Assembly (NCBI GenBank): GCA_020002185.1
Contig: CM034534.1
Span: 10,121,492 to 10,185,491 of the forward strand
Origin: Paraescarpia echinospica
Lineage: Eukaryota; Annelida; Polychaeta; Sabellida; Siboglinidae
Length of the DNA stretch: 64,000 bases
Reading direction: 5' to 3'
The translations under genes were made by a program, and so were the position numbers. Shown one piece after another: positions 42,357 through 53,429 of this stretch (its first letter is position 1; each line of letters begins with the position of its first letter). Under the pieces are notes generated by a model. That model did no database searches. It saw nothing but the letters and a program-made list of their open reading frames with translations, and had not been told where the DNA came from.

Positions 42357-45300
42357 ATGAGCGGTCGAGTTGACATGAAGGTGGTGATGCTGGGAAGGGA
42401 GGCTGGAGGCAAGACAAGTCTTGTACAGAGATATCTCTATGACCGATTTTCAGGAAATTTGCCCTATCAGGCGGTAAGTGGTACATAGTTTGGGGGAATT
42501 GCTTTGGGAGAGTGCAGTGGTGATCAGTAGGTACTGTGTGCCAGCAGAGCATCTGACTCACAATCTAGAGATTCTGGGTTCTAATCCTCTTGTTGTAATT
42601 TCAAACCTTGGACAACTTCATTCACTCGATCTGCGGTGCTCCAGTCCACTCAGCTGTATACATGAGTACCTGACTAAATATTGACAGTGGTGGATATTTG
42701 TATATATTATGATTACTGTGAATATAAGGTCTGCACAGTAATTGCTGAATGCTTCCCAGAAAAGTTGAGATAGAACACATCTGCCAGGAAGTAAAGTTTA
42801 AAATGCTTCAATGAGTATTCCTAATGACTGGATACAGTGCACACTATATAATAATAACAACTACTGAATACAGGAATAAAGTAACGCCAGGTTAATATTT
42901 GCTTTCAATTGTAATACAGTACGAAGTAAAAGTAATAGATTTTATTTTGTGTAATTAGACACAGCCCTGTCTATGACTTTGATGAACTATACTAACAAAA
43001 ACAGATTGTGGAGATCATATGTTTACTTCTATCCTTTCAGACCATCGGTGCAGCATTCGGAGCAAAGAAGGTGGACGTGAACGGGAAACTTCTCACAATG
43101 GGTATCTGGGTAAGGGAAGATTCAGTTATTACTTTCTGGCACTTCAAAAAAGAATAGACATCGCAGTAGTTGGTTATTACCAGAATAGACCTTGTGTGTC
43201 TTGAAAATATAATGTACATAGTATTTGATCTATAAATAGGTTTAAAATTTGCTTTAGGCAGTGGTTTTCAAATTTCCTCGGCTTGGTACCAATATATTAA
43301 ATTTAGCATATGAAAACTGTTAATACAATAACTGGATTCTCTTTAAAACTGCTAGTTCTTACAGTCTTGCAGTGAAAGTAACTGTCCTATTTTGAAATTG
43401 CTATTAGCATTAATGTTTTCTTTAAAATATCAGGTATCTGCATTTGTATTGTCATTGTGTTCCCAGAAACAAGCTATTACAAATTTTTTTTGAAGATGTC
43501 TTATCCTATATATCGTTATTATTGTTGTGACAGTTCAAAATATGAAATTTATTACTTGGCAGTGTTTATATTATTGAACTAATACAGTCATGGAAACAAT
43601 AATTTATAAATTCTGTTGCTAGGATACTGCGGGAAGTGAACGCTATGAAGCCATGAGTCGCATCTATTATCGAGGAGCCTGTGCTGCCATCATCTGCTAT
43701 GATCTCACAGATGACCAAAGCTTTGAGAAAGCGCGGTTTTGGGTCAATGAACTAAAAATTAATGAAGAGGTACCCCCATTTTCTGTTTTGTGTTCATTTC
43801 AAATAGTTGTATGCGGTGATTTACTTGTGTCACATCATGTCTGTTTGGTTGTTAATCTTCTTCCAACCAGAGTATTGTCATCGATCGGAAGATGGATTTA
43901 TTATGTGCGTGGTCTATAAATATCAGAATACGGCACTATACAAAACTGATGTCATTTAATTTCAATCCCTTGCCTTGCTAAACTCTTTTCCAGTATAAAA
44001 CAAATTTTATGTAGTGTTGAGTATCAATATTTTGATATAATTCCAAAGTAATTCTTAATCCATTTATATCATTATACATGACCCAGTATGTTGAGCAGAC
44101 ATGCATGACGTGTCACACATGTAAGTCAATTTGTTACAAAGTTATGGGTGGTTAAACTGACCACCCAAAGCATTGAAGTTTTGAGACAGGTATTTAAATT
44201 TTAAATCACGTACGTTTCAATCAAAAATACACATCAAAAACACCTTTTCAATATAAAAATTCCAAATTGCATTATAAAAACTGGTAGTAAATTGTTTCTA
44301 ATGATGTATTTTGGCTTGTCTGACATTTAGTGAAATGTACCTCATGGTCCGATCCGTTGCAGCCTGTCATGTTATAGACATAATTCAAACATCAAAGGTG
44401 TTTTAGTGAGGTATAAATAGTTTTATTTTATCCGAATTAATCTACAATTTCTGTTTTTAAGAAAGTGTTTGTACAACCTGAACAATATTTCCCAATTTGA
44501 TCATACTTTCTACCACATGTCACATTGGCATTTGATGTTATTTGATAAATTATGCTTTTGCCCAATTAAAACTCACCTGATCCAATCAGCGGAATAATAA
44601 ACTTATAGCATACAGATATAATTATACTTTTTTACGTTGTTTTATCTTAAAATTACATATTGAAACACGTTGAGAAAAATACTATACAGTGTATGGGGCA
44701 TGTCGATTCACTGGAAATTTGTATTTAAAAAATGGACGACCTCAGAATGCAACTTTAAATGTTGTTGCAATGTTTTATGGAGCATAATGGTGCAGTGTTT
44801 AGAACACTTTTTGGACTCTCAATCAAATCCTGTCAAACCTTGGGCAAGTTCGTTCACTCTACATTTCCCCAATTCACTCGACTGTATAAATGAGTACCTG
44901 GCTATAGACAGTGGTGGATATTTGTGTACGAGTACTCTTTGTGCATTAATTGTAGCTTGGCTGAATGCTTCCCGGAGAAGTTCATGAATAAAAAGCAGGT
45001 CTGCCAGGGAGTAAAGTGTAAATCACTTTAAGCAGTCCAAATGACAGGATGCTGTGCGATATAAGAACTTACAACATGATATCTTTCTCCTGATAGAACT
45101 GTAAGATCTACTTGTGTGGAACAAAAAAAGATTTGGTGATCGGAGACAACCGAAACAGAAGAAAGGTCGACTACTTCAGCACAACAGACTATGCTACAGG
45201 TGATGTCAGTCCTCACAGATCTAGTAACAATATATTCACATCGGTTGCTGTCATTGTTGCAATATATTTTGTGGTGTTTGTGTCGATTGTGTGTGTGTGT

Positions 45301-47199
45301 GCGTGTGTGTGTCTCGATTGTGTATGTGTTGATTATGTGTGTGTGTGTGTGCACATATGTTGATTATGTGTGTGTGTTTGCATACGTGCGTGTGTGTAAA
45401 ATGCGGATATTCAACTCATGAAAGCAGCGACTATTTTATAAACTAATCTACTAATCAGGTTGTATTGGCAGATGGATTTGTGGTTGTTACCAGTGTTTGT
45501 TAGCTCTGATAAGGTGGTGACAATGTTTCCTTCCACATCACGATTGAATAAGATAATATGTGTGTTATTAATGGATCAGCTTTTTGTGCATGAGTTTGAT
45601 TCATCATCTAACTAGTGACTTCAATCAAGCAAGCATATTAGGTTTGTGTGGGGGGATATACCAATGTGTTTTCCTAGACGGCATACACCTTGGGTGCCAA
45701 ACTTACAGTGGATCATCTACAACCCATTGGAAAAAACGTAACAGCATTATTTTTGTGAAATTCCATGTTTGTTAGGTGTTTTTAATGGTTTTAGGGTTTA
45801 TACTGGATGTTTGACAGACATAAATCGAATGGTCATAACATAACACCAGAAGTGCCAATTAGTCGGGAATGATTTATGTAACTTATGTTGACGTGAAAAA
45901 CAGTTTAAAATTTATGTCGTAACAAACATCATTTATGAATACTCTGAGAAACCATCTTCTGGGTCTGTGTGCATCCAGAAAATGGGCATGTTGCTAGTAT
46001 AATCAGCAAATTTCATCAGCATGTGAAATGTATTTTTCTCTCAACAGAAATTGGAGCGGAGGTGTATGAAACATCGAGTAAGACAGGTGAACAAGTCAGT
46101 AAGTAGATTTCACTTCTACTATTATTTGCCTTTTCTGTTATGACAGTTACCAGGAAATAAATGTCCATGTCTACTTGGTACAATTTGATATTAGGATATC
46201 TGTAAACAAATTCATAATAATTAGTACCTCTTATTGTGTTCTGTATCAGTGTGTAATTTTGAATATGCAAACATAATTAGTTTCCCTTAGGTTTACCTTA
46301 CCTTACCTTTTTCTGTCTCTATCCGTATATAAAAATGTGATAATTAATATCCATGGATTATATTACTCAAATTTATACATTCACTACAATGAATGGAATT
46401 CAATGATCGAGAGATTAGAAACATCTATACTGATTCATATGAACAAGTTATGCGATTTGGTACCGGTGTTGTTTAATTAAATTTCTGCTAAAATGCATTT
46501 TCTTTATATGGGAACTGTATCAAGATTTTATAAGAAAGACGTGTAATTAATATTACTCGAGTGCATTTTTAGCAGGAAGTTCCAATTGTACGCTGTTCCT
46601 TAGCAATTCTTAACGCAGGTGCTGCCTCCCTTTGTAGAGGAGCTGTTTGACAAAATAGCATCGGATTACAATGAAGTCCTTGCCAACAACCCTCCACAAA
46701 GTACGTATACCTCTCCCCCTTGTCAAAGTGTTCGGAATAAATACAAGATGCAAACAGAAATAACTTGTCCCAACTCCCAAAACTGTCAATTGGATTTGCA
46801 ATACATTCCTGCACACATGCAAACAAGCATACACATTCACGCCACACGCATGCATGCTCAAACACAAAATAAATTACTTGTCTCAACTCGCCCAAACTGA
46901 ACACTCAAATTGCAATACACTCATAGTTTTCTTGCAGATACGTACAGTTTTTAAGCATTTGATTCAGTTAATAATTTTTTTTCATTATGCCATTGTTCCA
47001 CAAACACACACACAAAATAAACATACCACTTCTAAATTTTTGAATTATGTCACGTCATGTCTGAAATAAATATCATTGGAATTAAATGGTTTAAACACTT
47101 TGTGACTGAGAATTGATGAGAAAGTGTGTACATTTTTCAGTCGATGAAGAAAAATTCCATTTAGAAGACGATCGAAAGAAAGTTGGCTGTTGCTGTTGA
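42357..47199 (+). CDS. RAB24: Rab GTPase Rab24
   Basis: Atypical Rab small GTPase linked in other animals to autophagy and late endosomes. Seven exons: 42357-42473, 43041-43109, 43623-43769, 45097-45199, 46048-46098, 46638-46700 and 47141-47199. All are GT-AG, phases agree, and the total is 202 aa against 203 in mammals. The P-loop is GREAGGKTS (13-21) and switch II is [20 protein letters not shown]67 replaces the catalytic glutamine found in most Rabs, the hallmark of Rab24. GTKKD (119-123) is the guanine-specificity motif in its non-canonical T form, and ETSSKTG follows. The C-terminus ends KKVGCCC, three cysteines for prenylation. The exon 3 donor is GTACCC, weaker than the others. Introns 1 and 3 contain family A SINEs in sense orientation. 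The ATG is the first in frame before the conserved DMKVVMLG strand. Confidence 0.97.
42510..42858 (+). mobile_element. SINE family A, copy 4 (RAB24 intron 1)
   Basis: tRNA-like head (GCAGAGCATCTGAC, GGGTTCTAATCC), body with CATGAGTACCTGACT, GACAGTGGTGGATATTTGTA, TGCTGAATGCTTCCCAGA, and a tail GCCAGGAAGTAAAG...CTGGATACAGTGC...CTATATAATAATAAC. It starts about 36 nt after the exon 1 donor. Sense to RAB24. Confidence 0.85.
44779..45070 (+). mobile_element. SINE family A, copy 5 (RAB24 intron 3)
   Basis: Head GGAGCATAATGGTGCAGTG, then TTGGGCAAGTTCGTTCACTC, ATGAGTACCTGGCTATAGAC, GTGGTGGATATTTGTG, GCTGAATGCTTCCCGGAGAA and the tail GCCAGGGAGTAAAGTGTAAA...GGATGCTGTGCGATATAAG. The 3' end lies about 27 nt upstream of the exon 4 acceptor. 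Sense to RAB24. Confidence 0.88.
45287..45395. repeat. Interrupted GT microsatellite beside RAB24 exon 4
   Basis: Interrupted (TG)n on the sense strand of RAB24, beginning about 88 nt downstream of the exon 4 donor (45199). Confidence 0.9.
45818..45975 (+). repeat. Copy 3 of an unclassified interspersed repeat
   Basis: RAB24 intron 4. Shares with 26565-26745, in the same order: ATAAATCGA, GGGAATGATTTATGTAACTT, AAAATTTATGTCGTAA, AAACATCATTTATGAATACT, GAAACCATCTTCTGGGTCTG. Confidence 0.65.
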
Positions 47200-47560
47200 A
47201 AGCTAGAAAAGGGTCGTGACTGCACACAGATAGATAAACATCTCCAAGTGCAATAGTTGCACATTACTTCTCTTGTCTAGGACTACATCAGCTGCTTTGT
47301 CTGTCCAACAATGAAACACCACTTGTTTTTATTGGAAAATTTTGTTTGCAAGGAAATTATAATTTAATGACCTCTGTTACAAAATGTTAGCAAAATTATA
47401 TTATATATAAATTATTAGCTGTTTGTATTATTGTACAATTTTAATATTGTTGGTTATTGTAATGATTTAGAGTTTATGTTTTAATTGTATATTATTGATT
47501 TATTCAAGATAATTATACCAGGATTGCAATAATCAGGTTTTATTGTTTAAATTGCAGACA

Positions 47561-47566
47561 AATAAA
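47561..47566 (+). promoter_or_regulatory. Candidate RAB24 polyadenylation signal
   Basis: AATAAA about 360 nt downstream of the RAB24 stop codon, in an AT-rich 3' UTR. Confidence 0.5.
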
Positions 47567-47599
47567 TTGATACATCATTGTGTTATGAGCACAGCACAG

Positions 47600-50139
47600 A
47601 TATTAATGAGCCGTTATGACCATAACTGATTACTGAATTTTTTTAAAGATGGTTAATTAAATTTGTATTTAAGATATTTTTGATAGACTTGCCCTTCTTC
47701 ACATGATAGTTTTATTAGTACAACGGAAGTCTCAGTCGGACGACATCATCGTATAAGTATGGACAATGACATCGTCTGACCAGGGTGCTAGTTCAAATGT
47801 AGGAAATAAAGTCAAAGGAAAAAGTCACAGGAAGTAGTCATAGGAAAAAAATCACAACTTCAAATGTTGTTCTTTGTATTTACAATATAGGTGGAAATTT
47901 TAAATAAAGTTTGGGTGAATATATGTTTTAATAATCAAAATTAACTTAATAGAAAACAAATTCAGTGCATACGTTTGATAGTCACTCATAAATCTCACTT
48001 GTGCTCAAATGTCAATGAAAATATGCAAGACTAAGTTTCTTCGGAAATGTTCATTATAATTTTCCATCAGACTGTTGTATTCAGTTATCAGTGAGAATAT
48101 ACAAGATTGTGGCAGAGTTTCTTAAGAATATTCATCTTAATCATCAAACTTTATTTTGTTGAGTTATTAGTTAATAATTGCAAAACATACTTAGTGTAGT
48201 CTTCAAATAAAATTATGTTGTCACTTATTTTCCTAGCCAAAAGTGTGATATATTTCTATGACTTTTTTCCTGTGACTTTATTTCCGCCCACCATTGGTAG
48301 GTAGGTAGGCTTTATTTGGAATTGTATAAATCGTACATACAAAACATAAACAATCGACAAAATGATATACAATTCCAGGGATAATGATTAAGTAAACTAA
48401 TCACCGTTCTATTGGTGACGCCATCTTGCTAAGCTAAAAAGGGGCGAGAATCTATACAAGTAAATAATTGTTGGGATATAATAAAAAGATGTGTATTAAC
48501 CATTAAGTTTCACTGTTGGCTTTAGTCTGCGGGTGGAATAACAGTGCTTGTGGCAGTTGAATGTTTGCTAAATGCTAAGAGCCTGTTCCTAGCCTGATAC
48601 TGTGAAATTGCTCCATTTGCTACAGTGTATTATTATATATAACGGTATTACATGTGCGAATGTAGTCAGGCTTTAATAAATGTATTTAGTCAAGTGTACC
48701 CCAGGTAATAGCATCTCCTCATTATTTACATCATTTTCACTGCCTCAGTTTTGCACTGGTTTTGTTATTCATGTGTGAACGTAATGATATTGTATACGCT
48801 ACCAGTTCAAATTCAAAATGGTGGATCGCTGAATGACTCTGCTTGATAATTTAAATGCTTTGGTTCAATACATTAGTTACATTTAATATAATCTTATATT
48901 TTGCTCATTTATATGCAGATCTGTTTGCAGTAAAACAGATGAGCAGCCATTTATAACAGACAATGAACTAGGAATGCCTAGGATCATATTGAAATGGGTC
49001 TTTATTCATTAAATTTTTAAATGCTGTCTTCAGTTCAGAATGTCAATGTGAAATGTATGTTTATGTACGCATGCAAGAAGTATTTAATATCTTATGAAAT
49101 GAGGTCTGTTTAATGTGAATGATGAATGTTGTTTTTGGGATATTTCTTGTGAGACATGAGTCAATGTTTACATTTCTTGTTTTTTTTCTTCAAAACAGTA
49201 TGTCCAGGAACAGGAATGAAAAATTCCCGTTTTAGTATATTTTGCACACGAAGAACGTAATCGCACGTATTCCATATCAACTGTCATCTGTATGATTTTG
49301 TTGTTTAATAATAAAAATATCCCAGTTGCGTATAGTAGACATATGATGATTGGTATCAGGTGATGACAAAAAATGAGATTGATTTATATTAATGTTGTGA
49401 ACTGTGAATGTTTGTGTTTCGCCTTAGTACTGTACATGCATTACAAGTAAATACCATGGCTCCTACACTAATTCACAGCAAGGTCATCACTGTATAAAAG
49501 CCCAGGCTTAGACAGCAGTTCAAACACTGAAACAATTTGCAATTATGCAATCACACCAAACTAAACATCTTCAGAACCATGGTTGAACTGATCCTCGTAT
49601 ATGGTTTTGAATCATGAACACTGACGCAAACACTTCTGACACCGTCCTATCACCAACCGGGTACTGTACAGCTCCCTCAACTACTACTTCTGGTCAACTC
49701 TGATGAGTTTGTTATTTCCGTATATAATTTATTATATACCAGATATATATATCTGGAATAGAGAGAAAATATATGGTTGTAATGTAATGAAGTAATGTTG
49801 TATTATAATCAAAACTCGCAACGCATGTCGACTTCTTACACAGCAAGTTTTACTGGCAACTTCTTAAGGGGCTACTGGTCATGGTAATGTCAAGTAGCCA
49901 TGCACTCACTGAGAGAAACCACCGAGTTCGGTCACAAATTCCACAAAAAAAGCACTGCAATGTCCTTTGCCCTTTTGAATTCTGTACTGTTCCCAATGTT
50001 TCTACCAGTATGTTAAATGTGGTTGTATCCATGCTTGCTCAGGTTTCTCCTGAACTAGCAATGGAAAACAAGATGTTATTCTCCTGCATAGCACATAATC
50101 ATGTTATATGTGGCAGGGTTGGGATCATGTATATCTGAT
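47600..50139. other. Gene-poor intergenic DNA
   Basis: No supported gene on either strand. A stretch at 48298-48460 with GGAATTGTATAAATC and, about 50 bp on, GATATACAATTCC can pair and may be a transposon end. Confidence 0.5.
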
Positions 50140-51110
50140 CAAATATAAATCCAAAAACAATATGTCAAGTACAAGTACTTGAAAACAGATGTATCGAGTA
50201 CAGTTCCATGTACTATAGGCCAAGTACAAGTGATCACCAATAATAACATTACTTATGTTCAAATTATTAACTATTTTGAAAATATATAATATCAATTGTA
50301 AATATAATCAGGATGGGCATTCAATGTTGTGCACCATGAAAATATTTTCTGCGTATTCTAAAGACTCAAGTTAGATACTCACAGTACTTGAAAATGTACC
50401 TGAAATATACTTGCTATTTTGGCGGCAAGTACAACTGACCAAGTAAAAGAACCAAGTATATTTAGTAAAGAACAAGAACTTTGAAACACAAACTTATTAA
50501 GTACAGTTCCAATTGTAAGTACATCAGGGAGAATAAGTCCGAATAAATTTCAATTGTAATAACCAATAACAATAATAGTATTCAGGTACAAATTATTAAC
50601 TTTAAATTATCTCCGGGGACCGCTACGGTTGCCGAATTGGCCTAGACCTGATATCTGAAAAAGACAACGGCAATTTTATATTTGTTCTCTCTTCTCTCAT
50701 ACTTTTGGTCTTTTGTATATTTTCTTTTTTGTTTCCTCCAGCAATAAACCAACCGTTGTTTAATGATCAAGACCGATCAGTCGACGTAATATACATATAC
50801 AGAACTATTTTTAAAACAACATACCATTATAAATAAAATTATTGATAATTATTATAATCAGGTTGGGCTTTCAATGTTGTGATGATCATAAGAAGTACTA
50901 TTTTGTATTCTAATTACTCAAGTTATATACTTGAACAATATTTGATATTTTGACAAGTACAACTGAACAAGGTTACGTACTTATCATTGCAAAAAACTCA
51001 GGTCCAAGTATATTAGGTAAAGTACAAGTATTTTGAAACACAAACCTATCACTGTCGTAGACGTAGTGATATTATTCAGGTGAAAATAATTCACTATTTT
51101 GTAACAATAA
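50140..51110. repeat. Tandemly duplicated CAAGTACA-motif element
   Basis: Two diverged copies (about 50140-50560 and 50570-51060) and a short third piece (51046-51110). Shared landmarks in order: TTCAATGTTGTG, ATTCTAA..ACTCAAGTTA, CAAGTACAACTGA, CAAGTATATT, TGAAACACAAAC and a return to AATAACAATA. The second copy contains about 200 bp of unrelated sequence (near 50612-50815, starting CTCCGGGGACCGCTACGGTT). Words of the type CAAGTACAAGTAC are scattered throughout. No coding. Confidence 0.7.
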
Positions 51111-51368
51111 AGTTATAAGCCTAATAAACTGATTTAACATTTTTTAAGTGATTTAAATGTTGTTGATATACAGTAACATTTCCAAATTGTTACGATCTAT
51201 TGTGATAGACACTGGCAATAATCGTTTAGTTTTGTAGGTATCTACATATTATTCATTCAGAATAGTTCAGCTTTAAAGTCTTATGGTCACTGTTTTGTAA
51301 GATCAAGCCTATATTTAGAGAGGAGGCGTCACTGAGCGAGATCATGGCAGACTAAAATGGAAGTTTTT

Positions 51369-51441
51369 GTCCGCCATTTGGGAGGCTGGCACGTGAGTCT
51401 ATGCATATGTTCTGGCTTGGCGCGCCTTCAGAATGGCGGAC
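51369..51441. repeat. 18-bp inverted repeat
   Basis: GTCCGCCATTTGGGAGGC (51369-51386) pairs with GCCTTCAGAATGGCGGAC (51424-51441) with three mismatches across a 37-nt spacer. It also contains ATGGC(A/G)-like words resembling YY1 sites. Confidence 0.6.
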
Positions 51442-52476
51442 TAACCGCTCCAATGACGTACTTTTTGAACACTGGGAACAGCGCGCGCTGGACCGTCTGG
51501 TATACACGGTCTTTGGGCAAGATTGCTTACTCACGCGACATAGAGCACCGAAGTGTGACGTCACGATGCAGTCGTTCGTAAAAGATGGCGAACGTTTGAG
51601 GTAGTGCATGTTTTGTTGGTGGTGGTGCTAGTTTGTTCGGCAAACAAATTATTGATTTTGAGGAATGTACCGAGTATGACGTGATGGCCTAGCAGTTCAG
51701 CAGGTATGTGATCATACCATGGCATGTCGTTGATGACATATATGACCAAGCGGCAAACCATGCCAGACATTTATATCGCGTTTTGCTCTCACTCTGAGTC
51801 TGTCTCCGACTCAGTCTGACTCTGAGAGTGAGACGGAGTCAATGAAAGTGGAATCCTCACATTTGAATTGTCTTTCCGATTTTTCGTTGGGTGTCCTAGC
51901 TAGAGGAATGCCAAAGAAAGCTTCGTCTCGTCAGGTAACTGCCCTGACGATAATCTAGTTGAGGCAAACTGACAACTATTAACAATTTAAAGAAAACCAC
52001 CAGGTCCAGGTATACCATGCCATGACATTGCCATTGGTGGCATTGGGTGAATCGTTGGCATTGACATTGTCATTGATAAATTTATTCCAAACTTGCCAAT
52101 GCAAAGCCAAAGATACATACATAATCCTGGTTTGGGCAATATTCGTGGGTCCAATCGTATTTTACCATTTTTACTAAAACCTGATCAATTCTTTCGTACG
52201 ATACTTGTGTGCTAAATCACGAACAAATATTCCTTACAAATTCTGCAAACAAACTGTTACAAAGGTTGTTTTGAGTGAAGTACTTACAAAATTTCAAAAA
52301 TATACCGGCAAAATCCAAATCTCGTCGAGGACGCCGGCGTCAAAATTCGTGGGTCCTATCTACGCTGTGTAAATTATTCGCGTGTCACGTGAATCAGGTG
52401 TGAGACCACTCACTGTATTAAAATAGGCCAAGAGCGTTAGAACACGAGAATTCAGTGCCACGAATTTTGACCTGCC

Positions 52477-52491
52477 ATGAATATTCCGGAC
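52477..52491 (+). promoter_or_regulatory. Possible upstream ORF in FKRP-like 5' UTR exon
   Basis: ATG AAT ATT CCG GAC is followed by a strong donor GTGAGT at 52492. An acceptor TTACCTTTGTCAG ends at 53403, just before the FKRP-like coding exon. If spliced together, a 12-codon upstream ORF ends at TAG just before the main ATG. Inference from splice signals only. Confidence 0.35.
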
Positions 52492-53429
52492 GTGAGTATA
52501 CACACAGTACCCCATCACCCATGTCCGAAGACATTCAATTCAACTATTGCTAGCACCGTTATAGCTGGTCCGATCTCGACGATTTTTGTAACTTTAATTA
52601 AAGCTTACACGTTCTGTTTTTCAAGCATGCAAAATTATTTCCCGATAATCATTACCATTTTCGGTGTTTTAGACAGTGCCGAACGATGTTGGTTCGTCGA
52701 CACTGTTCACAAATCTACCGATTGCTAATTTGCATACGTTTCAGACATGCGTACTTAATCAGTTTTTTGCTTCACGTTATTTGCTCCACCCATTTTTTAT
52801 TTGTTCGCGAATTTGTTCGGGCACTGCCACAGGACCGGTGAGGTGGTCACCTCGACGCAGTATCTCAAGAGGACTTTGCCGAGTATAACTATATCCAGAC
52901 ATACAGAACAAATGTTTCAAATTGGATGTAATTTCTTTACTTTGTCTTTGAAATGTGAGTTTGACTGGATGTGGCGTTAAGTATTGTTTAAATAAATATG
53001 TTGAAAGTAAGTTTACTTATTGCATGCTAGATATTTCTGAAGTCTAAGAACACTAATTAATATCACTAGGGTAGTTTAACTTGTCAGAAGTAACGTTTCG
53101 TCACATTTAAAAAATGAAGTATTAAACGAGTCTGACACAGTACTTAAATGAATATTTCCTTACATTTACTAGCACACACACACGCACGCACACACTCATT
53201 GGCATGATTTAAAGTGTAACAAATTATAATAAATGATTTCAATAAATAAGCAGTTATCTGACATGTTAAGTTTAATTATGATAAACGGTGTCACTATTCT
53301 GATGGTGCTTTCAGATTTAACAATTTAATCAACTGATACACCGATACTGTTGTGTGTGCACTACCGAAAGTCGACAACAAGCAACAGTTACTTACCTTTG
53401 TCAGTTGAGTACGTGGCCGAATCGATAGA

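Larger units (their letters stand above)
51111..53403. other. Upstream region of FKRP-like gene
   Basis: Contains the inverted repeat at 51369-51441, a CT/GA-rich imperfect inverted repeat near 51785-51835, and a probable non-coding first exon near 52440-52491. No other gene found. Confidence 0.45.

Noticed and set aside
46619..46637. Using the AG at 46619 as the RAB24 exon 6 start
   Set aside because: It would break phase with exon 5. The AG at 46636-46637 keeps phase and gives the conserved [11 protein letters not shown].
52477..52728. 83-codon ORF starting MNIPD
   Set aside because: A strong donor GTGAGT interrupts it after five codons; better read as a 5' UTR exon of the FKRP-like gene.
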